This document shows, in pieces, positions 11,012-22,685 of a stretch of 64,000 bases of DNA. Within the stretch, counting starts at the first letter, position 1. The number at the start of each line of letters is the position of its first letter. The DNA lies in contig JAAKBF010000129.1 of assembly GCA_012656075.1 (NCBI GenBank), positions 147,701 through 211,700 on the forward strand, in the 5' to 3' direction. The position numbers and the translations under genes were made by a program. The notes beneath the pieces are model-generated. The model was given only the letters and a program-made list of their open reading frames with translations. It ran no database searches and was not told the origin of the DNA. The DNA is from Phytophthora hibernalis (Eukaryota; Oomycota; Peronosporomycetes; Peronosporales; Peronosporaceae).

Positions 11012-13401
11012 TCATGGAACTACGTTTTGAATGTAGCGTCTGCTCTCATACCATTCATTTTTATTGCCGTCGCAATTCAACGTAACCAGGTCGCGAATGT
11101 CCATCACCATTGCGGACTGACCGCAGATATACAGACGTGAATCAACAGAACTTGACATGAGTGTTCGAATTTGCTGCCAATTTCCATCCACGAGATTGTG
11201 TAGGAGCTGTTTGGGTCTTTCTGCATCGGCTGAAAACGCGATGTGGAGCTCAATGACTCCTTTCTTTTCTAGCTCGAGCAGCTCCGGTTCGAACAACAGC
11301 GAGTTTCTGATGGTGCATCCAAGAAGAAGCAAGTTTTGCCCTGAGATTGCCGTTTTGTTGGACTTCCTGTGGCTTCTTCACGCTGGCGCTGCTGTATCAG
11401 CGCGTGGAAAGGAACTACGCCAATACCGTCAGCGATCATGATCATAGGTGCAGATCGATCTACGGGGGCTGTAAATCCAGATTCGGCAAAGAAACCACGA
11501 AGTTGGGGCGTGGATGGAGCGTAAAAGTTGTTACCTTTGAGGTGGCCAGGTTCCGGTCTGGTAAGTAAGTACTGCCAATTCGAAGCTACGAGACCGTCAG
11601 GGTCGTCTCGCTCTCCTAGAAGTACGACGATGTCAAGTTCACGTCCATTGCAGTGAGGAGACGTAGCAATCATATGAAATCGAGGTTTGATCAGAGGCGT
11701 GATGTTGATCAGCACCTCGAAAGGGATGCGAAGACTTGGTGCTAGTTCTAGAAGCTTCAGCATACCTCCTTTGGTCACTGTAAAGTGTTCTCTGAAAGCT
11801 GTAGCACCATCAGTGGATGAAAGCGTCTCCAGCAATTCGTGTTCCTTCGGTGCAGAAACAAAACCCGATGCCAAGCGCACAAATTCACGAGAAATAGTCC
11901 GTAGCTCCAGAAAGTTTGTAAGCACGAAACGAACAGTACACACCTTCGGGAACGGAATAGGCTCACTTCTTGATTCTACAGACGCCGAGTCATTGTCTTT
12001 GCCATGGAATAACACTTCGATGTAAGCGTTCAGATCGAACCCAAGCTGCTGAGCAACATTATCGACAAGCTCCGTCGCGTTAGGCGGAAATAAGCCAAAG
12101 ACATCCGCAGCTTCAAACCTTAGTGCAGGATCTTCAATTGATAAACGCAAAAGTGCCAAGCGTTTGTAGTCTTCCGCACCTGAGTGCTGCAGTATCGACA
12201 ATGATTTCAGTGCAAGCCACGATTGAGAAACATGCTCAGTACTTTGACGCCCAGTTCTTCCTGGGCAGCCAAGAGAGATTTCTGGTAGAATGCGACTGCG
12301 GGTAGCTCTTTTAGCGTCTTCGGTCAGGAAGCGACAGCGGAAGCGCAATCGAACAGTACGGCCATTTAAATCCAATACACTCAACAAGAGCGGAGCAACT
12401 GGCTGCAGATCAATGCACTCACGAAGCGAGTGGTCTTCACGTCCGATTGATCGTGTGGTGACACTACTACTTCTTCTCAAAATTGAGTTTCGTCGCTTCT
12501 GATGTCCGCCCTGAGATTGAAGCCCGCTATACCTGCGTGGAGTGGTCAACTGAGCAGCACTTCGCGCACTAATCAAAGGTCTTGGGACTACTCGCGTTGC
12601 TTTAGTGCTCGTGGCAGCGACACTGTCACCAAGCACAGTCGAAGAATGGGTCAATTGCTGGAGTAGTTGCCCTTCCCATTTGGAAAAGGTCATGTTGATA
12701 TTATTCGAGACATCGCCAAGTCCAAGTGGACACAGTCGAAGTGCACCTAAAGCATGAAGTCGCGCATCAATGAGTTTGCCCATGGCGTTGAATGTCAAAA
12801 ACGTCGAGTTCCCAACTCCGAAAACCGCGTACTGGAGACGCGCGCACAAGTTTTTGCGTTTGTTCCTGGTAACTCCACCGTTTCCAAACCAGTTCTTCAA
12901 GTAAAGCTGAAAGATACATTGAGATGGACGTTGAGATGCTGCAGTCGTTGCTGGGCTCACGCGATTGGTCTTTGCCGAAAGTACGGGGCCGACATTCTCG
13001 GATAAAATTGTTGTTTCAGAATTTTTTCACGTCAGTTGGTGGTTTTTCTCAGGTTCGGTTGCCTGTCGTAGCCACTGAACGAATGACTCGGCGTTGGGGG
13101 CTGGTCCAGCATAGTATGTGGAAATAACAAAGACCGAGGCACGAGAAATCGAGAAATAGGGATCATCTTCGTCAAAGTGGGTTGGGTCGAAAGCGTTGAT
13201 TTCATTCAAAGACACAATGACGCCACGCTTGGCTGCCTTTTGGGCGAGTTCTGTCGCCAACGCCTGGGCTGTTCCTGTGCGAGAACCGTAGAACACATCG
13301 AGGTGGGTGATAGTAGAAACTGCAACTTGATGAGACCACCAGAACCACCGACGACGAGGTACCGTCTGAGTGTCAGTGATGTCATCGTCGCATGTGCCCA
13401 T
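11012..13401 (-). CDS. Diflavin (P450-reductase-like) oxidoreductase, interrupted
   Basis: Electron-transfer flavoprotein of the cytochrome P450 reductase type. The flavodoxin domain starts at VFYGSRTGTAQALATELAQ (13300-13220) and continues with YAVFGVGNSTF and FNAMGKLIDARLHALGA (12830-12740). The FAD domain includes ADVFGLFPPN (about 12100) and PRFHMIATSP, which keeps the arginine of the usual RxYS motif but not the YS. The NADPH domain has IMIADGIGVVPFHALIQQR (about 11400) and, after a frame change near 11340, LLLGCTIRNSLLF and RLYICGQSAMVMDI. An in-frame TGA at 13027-13029 splits the flavodoxin domain; no intron with a good acceptor and the right phase was found. The start is the first ATG after an in-frame TAA. 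There is no obvious N-terminal membrane anchor, so it may be soluble like NDOR1/TAH18 proteins. Pseudogene or sequence errors are both possible. Confidence 0.75.
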
Positions 13402-14762
13402 TGAATTTGTCGAAGATGAAGCAGTTTATGGGGCGGGTTGTCGTGAATTTCTGTCAAATGCACGCTTGGAAACAACACTAAAGATAGAGAAGTGCTGTTC
13501 CTGGTTCATAGGAATAGCGAACGACAATTACAATTACAATTCAGCTGTGAATTAAATAAACTGCATCTGGGTTGTGGGCGATGTTGCAGTCACGGACTGG
13601 AACGTTTGCTCCTACTATTCGGAGATGGATCATCTTTTGCATCTTATTCTACAGAGATGGCCCCAATCTAGCATTCACTCAAAAACATAGTATCTCCTCA
13701 GATTTCCCTGCACTACTAGTGCTAACAGAGGTCGACAGCATCGAGGAGCTTTTCGCCAAAATTTCGTTGTTTTTACTGCGATTTCGACCAGACTTTCAGG
13801 AAGCTGTAACGTGTTTTCATCCGTCTATGCGTAAAACAGCGCTATAACACGTTGAAACAAGGCGGAGATATAATCATAGCAATTTTGTCACCTACTCTGA
13901 TTCGTGTTTTGGCCAAACATAAATTCGTATTTTAACGGTACCATCCAATAACCTGTCTAATACGATTATGATAGGATATTCAATAACAAAGGTATTGACA
14001 GATTTCATATTGGAATGAAGTCGAAACGTTTTGCTTGTTTTAGCAAAAATTAAGGAGTGCCAAGCATGGGGAGAACCATGCTCGTATTCAGGAGAGCAAA
14101 ACGAATCGATCCATACCAAAATATATAGGGGTTAGCAAACCACCCTCGACCGTGTCGAGGACTGTAAAAGGTGTCGTTGCCGCTGAATTGGGCACCCGCA
14201 GAACTGCTATTACCTGATATAGCCCAGCAATTGCTCTTTTTTACGTCAAGCAACACTACATACAAGCAAAGTTTGATAAACACTACATGGTTACATTCAA
14301 CATTCAGTTTCGTACCTCCGATGTATATACAGATTCTACATGTAGAGTCAAAACATATATCAGAGCTAAGAAGGGAACTACCATTTTCCAGAGTATTATA
14401 ACCTGGTAATTTATGGGAATCAAACATATCAATTTATAGAGGGTCAATAGAAAACATCCAAACATTGTACTGTTAATATTATAAAAATAATACCCGTTGA
14501 ACATGATAAATTACTAGGATGTTGCCTGTAACGTCAACCTCAATTAGGTACGTAACGAATGCAGCATTAGATGTTGCGCGAATGGATCGCATTAAAATGC
14601 AAAGTGCTGCCGGTATTACACGAACGCGCTGGCAGGAGTTGCGGGCTCGCAGCTAGCCGTCAGCTACAACTAAGGTCGCCATTTACGCGTTTAGTGGCAC
14701 TAGCAGGATCTGCGCCGAGGGCGTGGTCATATAAAGGTCGAACGCACAGCATGAAATCTATT
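13402..14762. other. AT-rich intergenic DNA
   Basis: No gene supported. ORFs are short and lack motifs. A perfect 7-bp stem hairpin (CCTCGAC / GTCGAGG, three-base loop) lies at 14144-14160 in a stretch that otherwise reads as decayed repeat DNA. Confidence 0.4.
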
Positions 14763-15009
14763 AGCCGCGACTTCGCACGGAACAGCTCTGGATTTTATTT
14801 TTGAGCTCAAGTTTCAAAGTGAGTGTATGTAGAAATACGGATTGGAATTCGCCGTTCAAAATTCACTTCATATTCATGTTCGCTATTTTTGGGTGGTATT
14901 GATTAGGAGATACTGAGGCGAAAAATAAGACGTACTTCAAATTATTAGCAAGGTATTGTTTAAGGGAGTGTTGATCTAGTGTCACTTCGCTTCTAATTAA
15001 TCGGTTGCT
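14763..15009. repeat. Dispersed repeat, left copy
   Basis: About 247 bp clearly related to 52155-52436. Both begin AGCCGCGACTTCGCACGGAA, both contain a shared block ending in TTGATTAGGAGATACTGA, and both end near CACTTCGCTTCTAATTAA. Same orientation, with scattered substitutions and small indels. No coding content. It could be a solo LTR or another old mobile-element remnant. Confidence 0.75.
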
Positions 15010-15236
15010 TTAAAATAGGGAAATTGGACCAAATTCCCACATTTTACCTTTATTAAGAATGACATTTGACATCCGACCTTCGGTATGAAAATGATCGAGT
15101 TAGTGGGTAAAAGGTGACTTTCGATTTGTAATGTGGCGCAGTGGCTAATGCGAAATACAGTCGTTGGTACATGGATTATTACACAGATGAAAACGACCTG
15201 CCACACGAGATGGATCTCAATGCGTAAGGTGGCTTC
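15010..15236. other. Spacer with tRNA-like A-box stretch
   Basis: Non-coding. The sequence TGGCGCAGTGGCTAATGCG near 15133-15151 resembles the 5' half of a tRNA (box A region), as in tRNA-derived SINEs. No convincing box B was found downstream. Confidence 0.25.
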
Positions 15237-15993
15237 TTGGTTAGTAAAGCACCGAACATGGGTGACGATTCAATTGGCGAAGAAAAAATCGGTTTGCAGT
15301 CCATTGAAACAGTGGTGGGTGCGTGCTTAAACGCTGTTGCCATTACACTCGGTAATACGGTCCAACGACTGCGAGGCCATAGTACCCTACTTACACAACA
15401 GGTAGCTCAGCTGAATACCTTGAACTCGGCGCTTTCAGATGACTGTGTGGTGGCTGAACCCCATGCTCCTAAAAGGATTCACCAGTTCCTACTTGATGAA
15501 TCGTACGTGGTCAGGAGACGTACGCCACGAAAGTGTCGGACGCACTAGACTTCGTTAACGACCGTGGAACGTTTGTCCTCGATATACTTCGGGATTTACC
15601 GCAGGAAGAAGTATCAAGTTGCGCTCGCACGGTTGCATTTTTGTTTGCGGGCTTGTACGTCGGGATATCAAAAATTATTGCGACTCACAACGCAAAGAAT
15701 GCAGCTGACGACGTGCAGCTACCCCCTATTTTTCCTTATACCCTTGCGAAAGCACGTACATCATTGATCTGCCTGGATGCCTTGCGTATCCATCAGAAGA
15801 GCTCGGCGGCCCGACTATTTGGCGGTAGATTGTCGGTAGGATAAGGATTTTGCTGTAGGATGGGATCCTGACCAGCCATGTAAAGAAGCATAGGAAATAA
15901 ACAGTTTGGATTTTGCTTTGTAGCGAGCAGGTCTTCGTGGAGCAGGAACAAAGTCGACTTTAGATACCCTGTCTTTTCCAGGTCTCCAGCTCC

Positions 15994-16419
15994 GTGCGAT
16001 TCGATCACGTGACAAGGACAACCAAGGACCAAGACAGAGATGGCAAGCCCTACAGACTCGTTGGCAGAGCGAATGGCCGCACCATGGAAGACCGCCGCGA
16101 GTTTATGCTTAAGTACGAGACGTACCTCACGGCGATCAACGCACTGCAGACATCAGGTCAATGCGCGTTCGCCATGCCAGTGGGCGCGTGTGTCGTTAGT
16201 TTGACCAAGCGTCGTGTGGCGCGCTACGAGCTTAACTGCCTACCTTCTGAGATCTCGGAGCAGCAGTGGATCAACTACTTTAAGGAAGCCCATGTACCCA
16301 CGTATGTAGGCTACGCGGTCGTGGATGATGCGATGAAGAAGCTCAAGATGCAGACCAAGTGGCCTGATCCGGAGAGTCATATGGCTCACCTCGAGGCTGA
16401 TGTCGAAGCGATCCTGTAG
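15994..16419 (+). pseudogene. Retrotransposon gag-like fragment
   Basis: A 141-codon ORF with a charged, helical, gag-like composition (MEDRREFMLKYETYLTAINAL, then SEISEQQWINYFKEA and DDAMKKLKMQ). A TAG at 16417-16419 ends it, but the downstream frame at 16438-16926 continues in the same style, so the stop is probably a mutation. Gag assignment rests on position upstream of the zinc knuckle. Confidence 0.55.
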
Positions 16420-16888
16420 AAGTTCAACTTAACGGACGTGGCGTTTAAGAACGAGCAGCGTCGGATTGTCGGGTATTTATCCCGTGCATTAGAGCCCGCG
16501 GGTTTCAGCGGTGCCATCGCAATCCAGTTGAGTTTACATGAGAACAAGCTTTACAAGCGCGAGGTCGTGCCCTTCTGTGCATGGGTCACGACCAAAATGC
16601 GTGAGTTCATGACGTGGGAGCGTGTAGTGGCAGCAAGCTCCGAAAGCTCTCGCTATGATGAAGCTTCGCCGAGCAGCAATGGGGACGCGTCGGAGGACAG
16701 CGAGGCCGCGGTCGTGGTGGTGGCGGCGCTGGGCCGGCAACTTCCGGAAGTTCTCGCAGTAATAATGGTGCTGGTGGACGTGGCGAGGGCCAGCAACAGA
16801 ACCACGGCAGTGGTGCTACCGGTGGTGGTGGATCTCCACCGGCACCAGCCGCGATCAACCCCCGGAAGGTCAGAGGCAGCCAGGGGTC

Positions 16889-16930
16889 TGCCTCAAGTGT
16901 GGCGCAGCGGACCATCAGGTTTGTGACTGC
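16889..16930 (+). other. CCHC zinc knuckle remnant of gag
   Basis: Reads CLKCGAADHQVCDC, an exact C-x2-C-x4-H-x4-C nucleocapsid zinc knuckle, in a frame different from the preceding gag-like ORF. This anchors the element as a retrotransposon and shows a frameshift within gag. Confidence 0.85.
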
Positions 16931-17011
16931 CGTCGAGCGGAGCCCGGTGAGGCATCCCGTCTTCTACTGGAGCTCCGGCAACGTCGGCAATTCTCCGAGC
17001 CCCCAGGTAAC

Positions 17012-17630
17012 ATGCGGTGCTTGGAGGTTGTAGGCTCAAGTAGAAGAACAGAGGTCAGCTCAGATGACACTGGGACTGTCGACGCACTTGTGGAAGGCCT
17101 TGCCTTGCCGGCACTGCTGATGAACTCCGGGGCAGACACATCACTGGTGGCGTGGGGCGTCCTCGACAAAGTTGGAGCAGAGCGGTACATCCGTGACAAT
17201 CGCGGTTATTCCGCCTCAGGAGCTCACGCCAGTCGGTGGTGGAAAGCTTTTCGTCACACGCGTGGCAACATTCCGAGAGGTAGTGTTGACAACTTCCGCG
17301 GGACCGTTGATGCTTTGGAGCCTCGCATGCAACATCGAGGAAGACAACACCACTCTTGATTTTAACGTGGGTCGTCCGATCATGAAGATCCTGGGCTACA
17401 GCACCGACCGACTTCTAGCCAGTGCACGTAGAATCAGCCCAGAATGGGAGCTTGATGGAGTGGACGATATGAACATTAACGAACCTGAGGCGAACCCAAC
17501 ACCTCTCCAACGGGTGTGCCGACTACAGCGTACGACCTTAACCGGTGTGGACCCTGAAGCTGATAGTATTGAGCACCACGAGACCAAGCTGCAACTTCCA
17601 AGATGGACTCCGTCGCGCTTTCGGATTTGA
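17012..17630 (+). pseudogene. Retroelement aspartic protease region (broken)
   Basis: ALLMNSGADTSLVAWGVLDKVGA near 17110-17180 matches the retropepsin active-site region, but the catalytic aspartate of the (D)SGA motif is asparagine. The downstream part, TLDFNVGRPIMKILGYSTDRLL (about 17355-17415), lies in another frame. Both the frame change and the lost aspartate indicate inactivity. Confidence 0.6.
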
Positions 17631-17699
17631 TCACTACCCTAGAGAAGTGATTTGATACGGCCACTGCCATGGGCGTTTGGAACCGCAGGCTAAGCTCCG

Positions 17700-18565
17700 G
17701 AGTATGCTTCGTGTCCGCGTGGACAACTTCCGTCTGGAGTTCGGTGATGACCCGCCTGTGAAGGTTGAGCCACTCAAGGTGAGAATGAAGCCCGGAGTAA
17801 CACCCACCAAGGCACAGCCGTGCCAGCTTCCCCCGAATGATCGTTAGTTCCTCGAAAGACATATTGTCAAGCTACTCGAGAAGAATTTGGTGTACAGGAG
17901 CACATGCAGCCGTTGGGCCTATTGTGCGGAAGAAGGAGCAAGACTACGAACCTACAACTGACCCCAGAATGACGGTGGACACGCGCGGGTGAACGATCGG
18001 ACGGAGGCGATGCCATGGCCGATGCCTATCTTGGAGGTGGTCGTCGTCGATCTCGAGGGTGCGAAGGTCTTCTTCTTCGTACTGGATTGGTTCCGCGGGT
18101 ATTATTGGTAGCTGCCCTTACACCCTGAATCACAGGAGTACTTCAATTTTGTAACTCACCGTGACATGTACACGCCCACGAGTTCCGATGGGCGTAACCT
18201 ACTCCGTTGCGTACTGCCAGGCCGTGGTGGGGAGATTTTGGGGATTTGTTGAGCCAAGGCATCCTGTGCTGGCTGGACGATATTCTCGGATATGAAGCTG
18301 ATGCGGAAGGCCTGATGTTGCTTCTCGACAAGTCCTCGAGCGCTGTGAACAGTACGGTCTAAAGCTTCTTGCAAAGAAGTGCGTGGTTTTCGCTACCGAG
18401 GTCAAGTGGTGCGGTAAGATGATATCCGCCCAAGGAGTGCGCCACTGCCCCGAACGTGTACAAGGTTTAGTCGAGATGCAGCCGCCGCGTACGGCTGGAG
18501 ATCTCCAGCAATTCTTGTGTGCTGTAAACTGGATGCGTCAAAGCATCCCTGAGTACAACAAATAG
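17700..18565 (+). pseudogene. Reverse transcriptase remnant
   Basis: Pieces of a Ty3-type RT in several frames: VEPLKVRMKPGVTPTKAQP near 17768-17820, an in-frame stop shortly afterwards, LDWFRGYY with LHPESQEYFNF near 18080-18150, and the catalytic WLDDILGY with the two aspartates at 18276-18281. The thumb-like end (CVVFATEVKWCGKMISAQGV) runs to a TAG at 18563-18565. Multiple stops make it non-functional. Confidence 0.75.
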
Positions 18566-19092
18566 ACGCTCCGCCTGTACGCGACGCTAGAGAAGGCCGT
18601 GCAGTCCGCGGGCTCTCGCAAGAATGCAAAACTTTCGAAGTTTCTGCTAGCCGACGCGGGTTGGTGCCGTGGGGGTGAAGATGATTTGGCAGCGGTCAAG
18701 GCCGTTTTGTTGAAAATGGTGCCTTTGGCACACACCAGCCCGGACGCCGAGGTGTGCCTCTACACGGACGCCAGTCAAGACAGTTGGGGCGCGGTAGTCA
18801 CGCAGTTCAACCCAGAAGAGATGAAATTTCCGTTGAAGCAGCAGCATCATCGGCCACTTGCTTTCTGAGCGGCAGGTCTGCAGGTGCTTTCAGTCGCTAG
18901 GCCACGATCGAGAAAGAAGCTTTTGCTATCGTGGAGTCCACGCGCCACCTCGAGTACTTGTTGCTACGTCCTCGTGGTTTTCACCTTTATACGGATCACC
19001 GCAATTTGGTGTACATCTTCAACCCGTGTGGTGTCGATAGTACAATGGCGAGGTACCAGGCTGATAAGTTGCAGCGCTGGTCGATCTCCTAA
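18566..19092 (+). pseudogene. RNase H remnant
   Basis: The YTDASQDSWGAVVTQ motif at about 18761-18805 carries a catalytic aspartate of retroelement RNase H. EAFAIVESTRHLEYLLL and FHLYTDHRNLVYIF follow near 18915-19020 in another frame. Stops occur at about 18866 and near 19090. Confidence 0.7.
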
Positions 19093-19110
19093 TGTTCTTC
19101 CGGTACGTCA

Positions 19111-20280
19111 TTGAACATGTGTCTGGGAGCAGAACGTCTGGGGGATTTACTCAGTCGATGGGGTGCTGGCACGATTACTGCATCAGATCAGGATGTCGTC
19201 CGTGTGGCCAGATTGGCCGTGGTCGAGCGGGTGTCGCCGCTTGAAGACTCAGAGTTCGTTTGGCCAACCGAAGACGAGATTCGGGAGCTGCAGGAGCTGG
19301 CTCGCGCTTCGGATCCGAGCGACGAGCAGGACGTGACGACTGATGACGACGACCGCCGTCTCGTGGTGCAGGGAGGTGACCAAGTGTGGATACCGCGTTC
19401 GGCTACAGAGATGCAGCAGCGTCTTTGTGTGGTTGTTCATGCCGGTGCTAGTGGGCACCGCGGCGCCAAAAGTACCACAACTGCTCTGTCAGCGTTATCT
19501 ACTGGAAAACGATGGCTGTGGATGTGTCCACATTCGTCGCTGAGTGCCTTTATTGTATGATTACTGTACATGGTCGCGTACCAAGGCCCTTCGGAGAAAC
19601 TCTCGTGGCGACCAAACCCAACGAGGTTATTCACTTCGATTTTCTGACAATGATTGAAGGTGAGCGGGGTCTCAAATACGTCCTCGTGATTAGGGACGGC
19701 ATGAGTGGATTTGTTGAGCTGGTGGCGTGCGTAGCAGCCACTGCTGAACAAGTTTACGAGAGCTTGCTCGACTGGTTTAAGCAGTTTGGTGTCGGGCATC
19801 AATGGGTCTCTGACCAAGGAGCCCATTTTAAGAACCAAGTCATGGAAAAGCTGAGTGTTGCGCTCGGCGTGCACCATCACTTTACGACCGCCTACGCCAT
19901 GGTCGAACAGCACTGTTGAAGTTGTGAACATACAAGTGTTAAAGGGTGTGAAAGCGCTCCTGAGTGAGAGTAGGCTGCAGGCCCAGGATTGACCGAGGGT
20001 GTTGCCAGTAGTTCAAGCGGCATTGAGCACTATGCCAGCCGACCGTCTTGGTGGCGTGACCCCTCTAACTTCGTTCACTGCGCTACCTGGAAACTCTCAC
20101 CTACGCGGCATTCTCCATCAACGCAACCTGATTTCGACGGTGATGTGTGTCGAGAATGAGACTAAGCGGCACCTGACAAGAGTAGGCGCAATTAACTACT
20201 TTCACTACCTCGACAAGCTCCAGGCTTCCTACAAGGCCGCAACTGTCCGACCCGATATGGGGAGGTCGGGACATTGGTGA
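19111..20280 (+). pseudogene. Integrase remnant
   Basis: An HHCC zinc-binding region (His at 19438-19440 and 19456-19458; Cys at 19545-19547 and 19554-19556, after a frame change) is followed by the catalytic core: VIHFDFL with the first Asp near 19635, VSDQGAHFKNQVM with the second Asp near 19812, and, after a one-base frame change near 19895, STVEVVN with the Glu near 19920. A premature stop follows at about 19989. The C-terminal part to 20280 keeps the RLGGVTPLTSFTALPG type sequence of gypsy integrases. Confidence 0.75.
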
Positions 20281-21519
20281 GAAGTAGGGTAGCTGCTTTG
20301 CAAATGAAGAATCTTTCAAACCCGAGAACTGAAGCCTCGTCAAGTCGCTGAGAAGCGTTTGTCTGAGGTAGTGAACTCTACCTTTAAGTGACTGTCTGCC
20401 CTCCAACCCAGTGAACGGTCAGTGAAAAGGTTGCTCTCGGAAACACCGTTGACGATTTTTGTGGTGGAGTGGATCTCAGATTTATTGGGATCCATCCAAT
20501 CAGCGTGCCCAGACGCCAACTAACGGATGGGGTGCTCCGATATCCGTGCAGATTCTGAAGGGTTGTTCACCTTGTGTACCTTGGTGGGCTGGATGCACTC
20601 TCGTTGACGCGAGATGCGCAGCAGGTAAGTCTTGAACGTCCTTGGGAGGTGGATCTGCGCAGGTGTTCCTGCGCACAGGATCCGTAGGTAGTTGATCTTG
20701 AGCTTCTTGCCGTCGATCTTGTGGAACCGTAATATAAATACGGAATCCGGAGTTGTTGCTTTTTAGCTCTTCCTTTCCTTCCCGTTGCTTGCCGCTTCCA
20801 ATGGCTGGCTTTTAAGGGTGTTGCGAGTGTCGAAGGGTCTAGTTACTAGCCAAGCTATCTAGAAAACTGCAAGGATCGTATATTATTAGATTAAATTATG
20901 AGCCAATACAAATCCCAATACTATTAGCCAGTGTGTGTACTTCCAAGCAATTTCGACTCTCATTTATGTTATTCTATGGATCCCTATAGTCCAGACTTAC
21001 TATCCGAACCGGGATTCATCTTTCTACTGGCTCTCAACCTCATCGGTCCTTCCCAGCCACTCCTTCCATGGGTTCGGTACTGAATTGACCGGATCCGATA
21101 CACGCTACCACTAACTCCGCATGTGGACCTGTCGTTTAATATTCGTACCTAACCTAGAAGGGCGCAGGAGCTGCCAGATCCCGTCCCATCGGCGCGGGTC
21201 AAAATGTTCACGATCTTCTTCACCACAATCTCCTGGTACACAGCGGGCGTCGCACAACAGCCACACTGGTTACCACCACTTCATCGTCACACCGCAACTT
21301 CCTGGACCGCCTGTCACCAAGGATCCTGCCGTCAGAGCTGACCCTCCACCCCAAACACGCAATGGATGACGATTGATCCACCTTCATTCACCACCGGCGT
21401 CGTCATGGGCAAGGCCTGTCGGGCCTCAATATCTTCGGATCCTATTGCCGGTGTCTGTCCCTTTGTAACCGATCTTGAGGCGACGCGATCCGCGGTATTT
21501 GTCGTGTCGTCCAACAATA
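20281..21519. other. Non-coding flank between retrotransposon and array
   Basis: No supported gene. The stretch 20730-20960 (TATAAATA followed by pyrimidine-rich sequence) could include a decayed 3' LTR, but no partner LTR was found. The DNA from about 21000 up to the array edge has no recognised content. Confidence 0.35.
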
Positions 21520-21846
21520 CGGGGCCGGATCGGGCCCCGCCTCGGCCAGATTTTTTTTGCCCTGAGCACCACGCACTCGCCCACGCGCCGCTTGCTTGTG
21601 TGCCGATACGCTCAGAGGCCCAGCCACTTGGACAGCTATCAATCCTAGCTGTTTGTCCACTGACCAAGCTGGGGACCCGGCGGTGGCGCTACTGTGTCTG
21701 TGCCGCGCGTGCTAGCGTTGAAGTCGACTGTTTGACCGCCTCTATTGTGCAAGGCGGTAGCGGGCAGTCCGAGGAGCAGCCTCCGAGGTTAAACGATGCA
21801 CGAACGCGTGTGCTAGATGCTGTGATGCTCGCTTGCGGCGTGCAGC

Positions 21847-21850
21847 AAAA
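21847..21850 (-). terminator. RNA polymerase III terminator, repeated in every unit
   Basis: TTTT on the minus strand begins five bases beyond the discriminator base of the first tRNA gene. The same run is present at the same spacing in all 41 units, including those with damaged T-arms. Confidence 0.8.
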
Positions 21851-21855
21851 GGATA

Positions 21856-21937
21856 TGTCAGCTGTGGGATTTGAACCCACGCGTTCGAAAACATTACGAC
21901 CTGAACGTAACCCCTTAGACCACTCGGGCAAACTGAC
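21856..21937 (-). tRNA. tRNA-Leu(CAG), unit 1, reference form
   Basis: 82 nt including discriminator A. Acceptor GTCAGTT pairs with AGCTGAC (one G-U). The D-arm has the GAGTGGTCTAAG loop typical of leucine tRNAs. The anticodon arm TTACG/CGTAA is perfectly paired, with anticodon CAG at 21901-21903. The extra arm is short, GTT-TTCG-AAC (UUCG tetraloop). The T-arm GTGGG-TTCAAAT-CCCAC is fully paired and supplies box B. No intron. Reads CUG codons. Confidence 0.93.
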
Positions 21938-22604
21938 GGGTTAACGACAAAACAACCCATACGACACAAAATCGCACACTGCGCACTCACAAACCAACAA
22001 CGTAACACACCACGCCTACACGCCTACACACCACCCGACACCCTCCCGCCACACACGCACCCCAGCCATCACTCAACAAGCACACGCAAGGCCGTACGCA
22101 CGCCAAATCCAGCCGAGCACCGCCACTGCTTCCACTGCTTCTCCACGGCAACTTTCAACCCTCCTGGACACTCATCGCCCCTCTTCTACTCGCCAGCTAC
22201 ACAACGCAGACCCTCGACCCGCCAAACGCACCAACAAAGGCAGATCATACCCCCAAAGTTCCGTCCATCCGGGCCGGATCGAGCCCCGCCTCGGCCCGAT
22301 TTGTTTTGCCCTGAGCACCACGCACTCGCCCACGCGCCGCTTGCTTGTGTGCCGATACGCTCAGAGGCCCAGCCACTTGGACAGCTATCAATCCTAGCTG
22401 TTTGTCCACTGACCAAGCTGGGGACCCGGCGGTGGCGCTACTGTGTCTGTGCCGCGCGTGCTAGCGTTGAAGTCGACTGTTTGACCGCCTCTATTGTGCA
22501 AGGCGGTAGCGGGCAGTCCGAGGAGCAGCCTCCGAGGTTAAACGATGCACGAACGCGTGTGCTAGATGCTGTGATGCTCGCTTGCGGCGTGCAGCAAAAG
22601 GATA

Positions 22605-22685
22605 TGTCAGCTGTGGGATTTGAACCCACGCGTTCGAAAACATTACGACCTGAACGTAACCCTTAGACCACTCGGGCAAACTGAC
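22605..22685 (-). tRNA. tRNA-Leu(CAG), unit 2
   Basis: T-stem intact, but one G is missing from the GGGG at the 3' side of the D-arm (81 nt). It may still fold. Confidence 0.8.

Larger units (their letters stand above)
15237..20280 (+). mobile_element. Decayed Ty3/gypsy-type retrotransposon
   Basis: Order of domains on the plus strand is gag-like, CCHC zinc knuckle, aspartic protease, reverse transcriptase, RNase H, integrase. RT before integrase is the Ty3/gypsy order. Every domain is interrupted by stops or frame changes, so the copy is dead. The 5' part (15237-15844, two ORFs of about 100 codons) is of unknown origin and may belong to a different insertion. I could not identify a matching LTR pair, primer-binding site or polypurine tract. 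Confidence 0.8.

Noticed and set aside
13027..13030. TGA in the reductase as a selenocysteine codon
   Set aside because: No selenocysteine is expected at this place in diflavin reductases, and I saw no convincing SECIS-like stem-loop downstream.
20521..20735. Open minus-strand frame reading FHKIDGKKLKINYLRIL
   Set aside because: No ATG, under 80 codons, no recognised motif, and it lies in the decayed retrotransposon flank.
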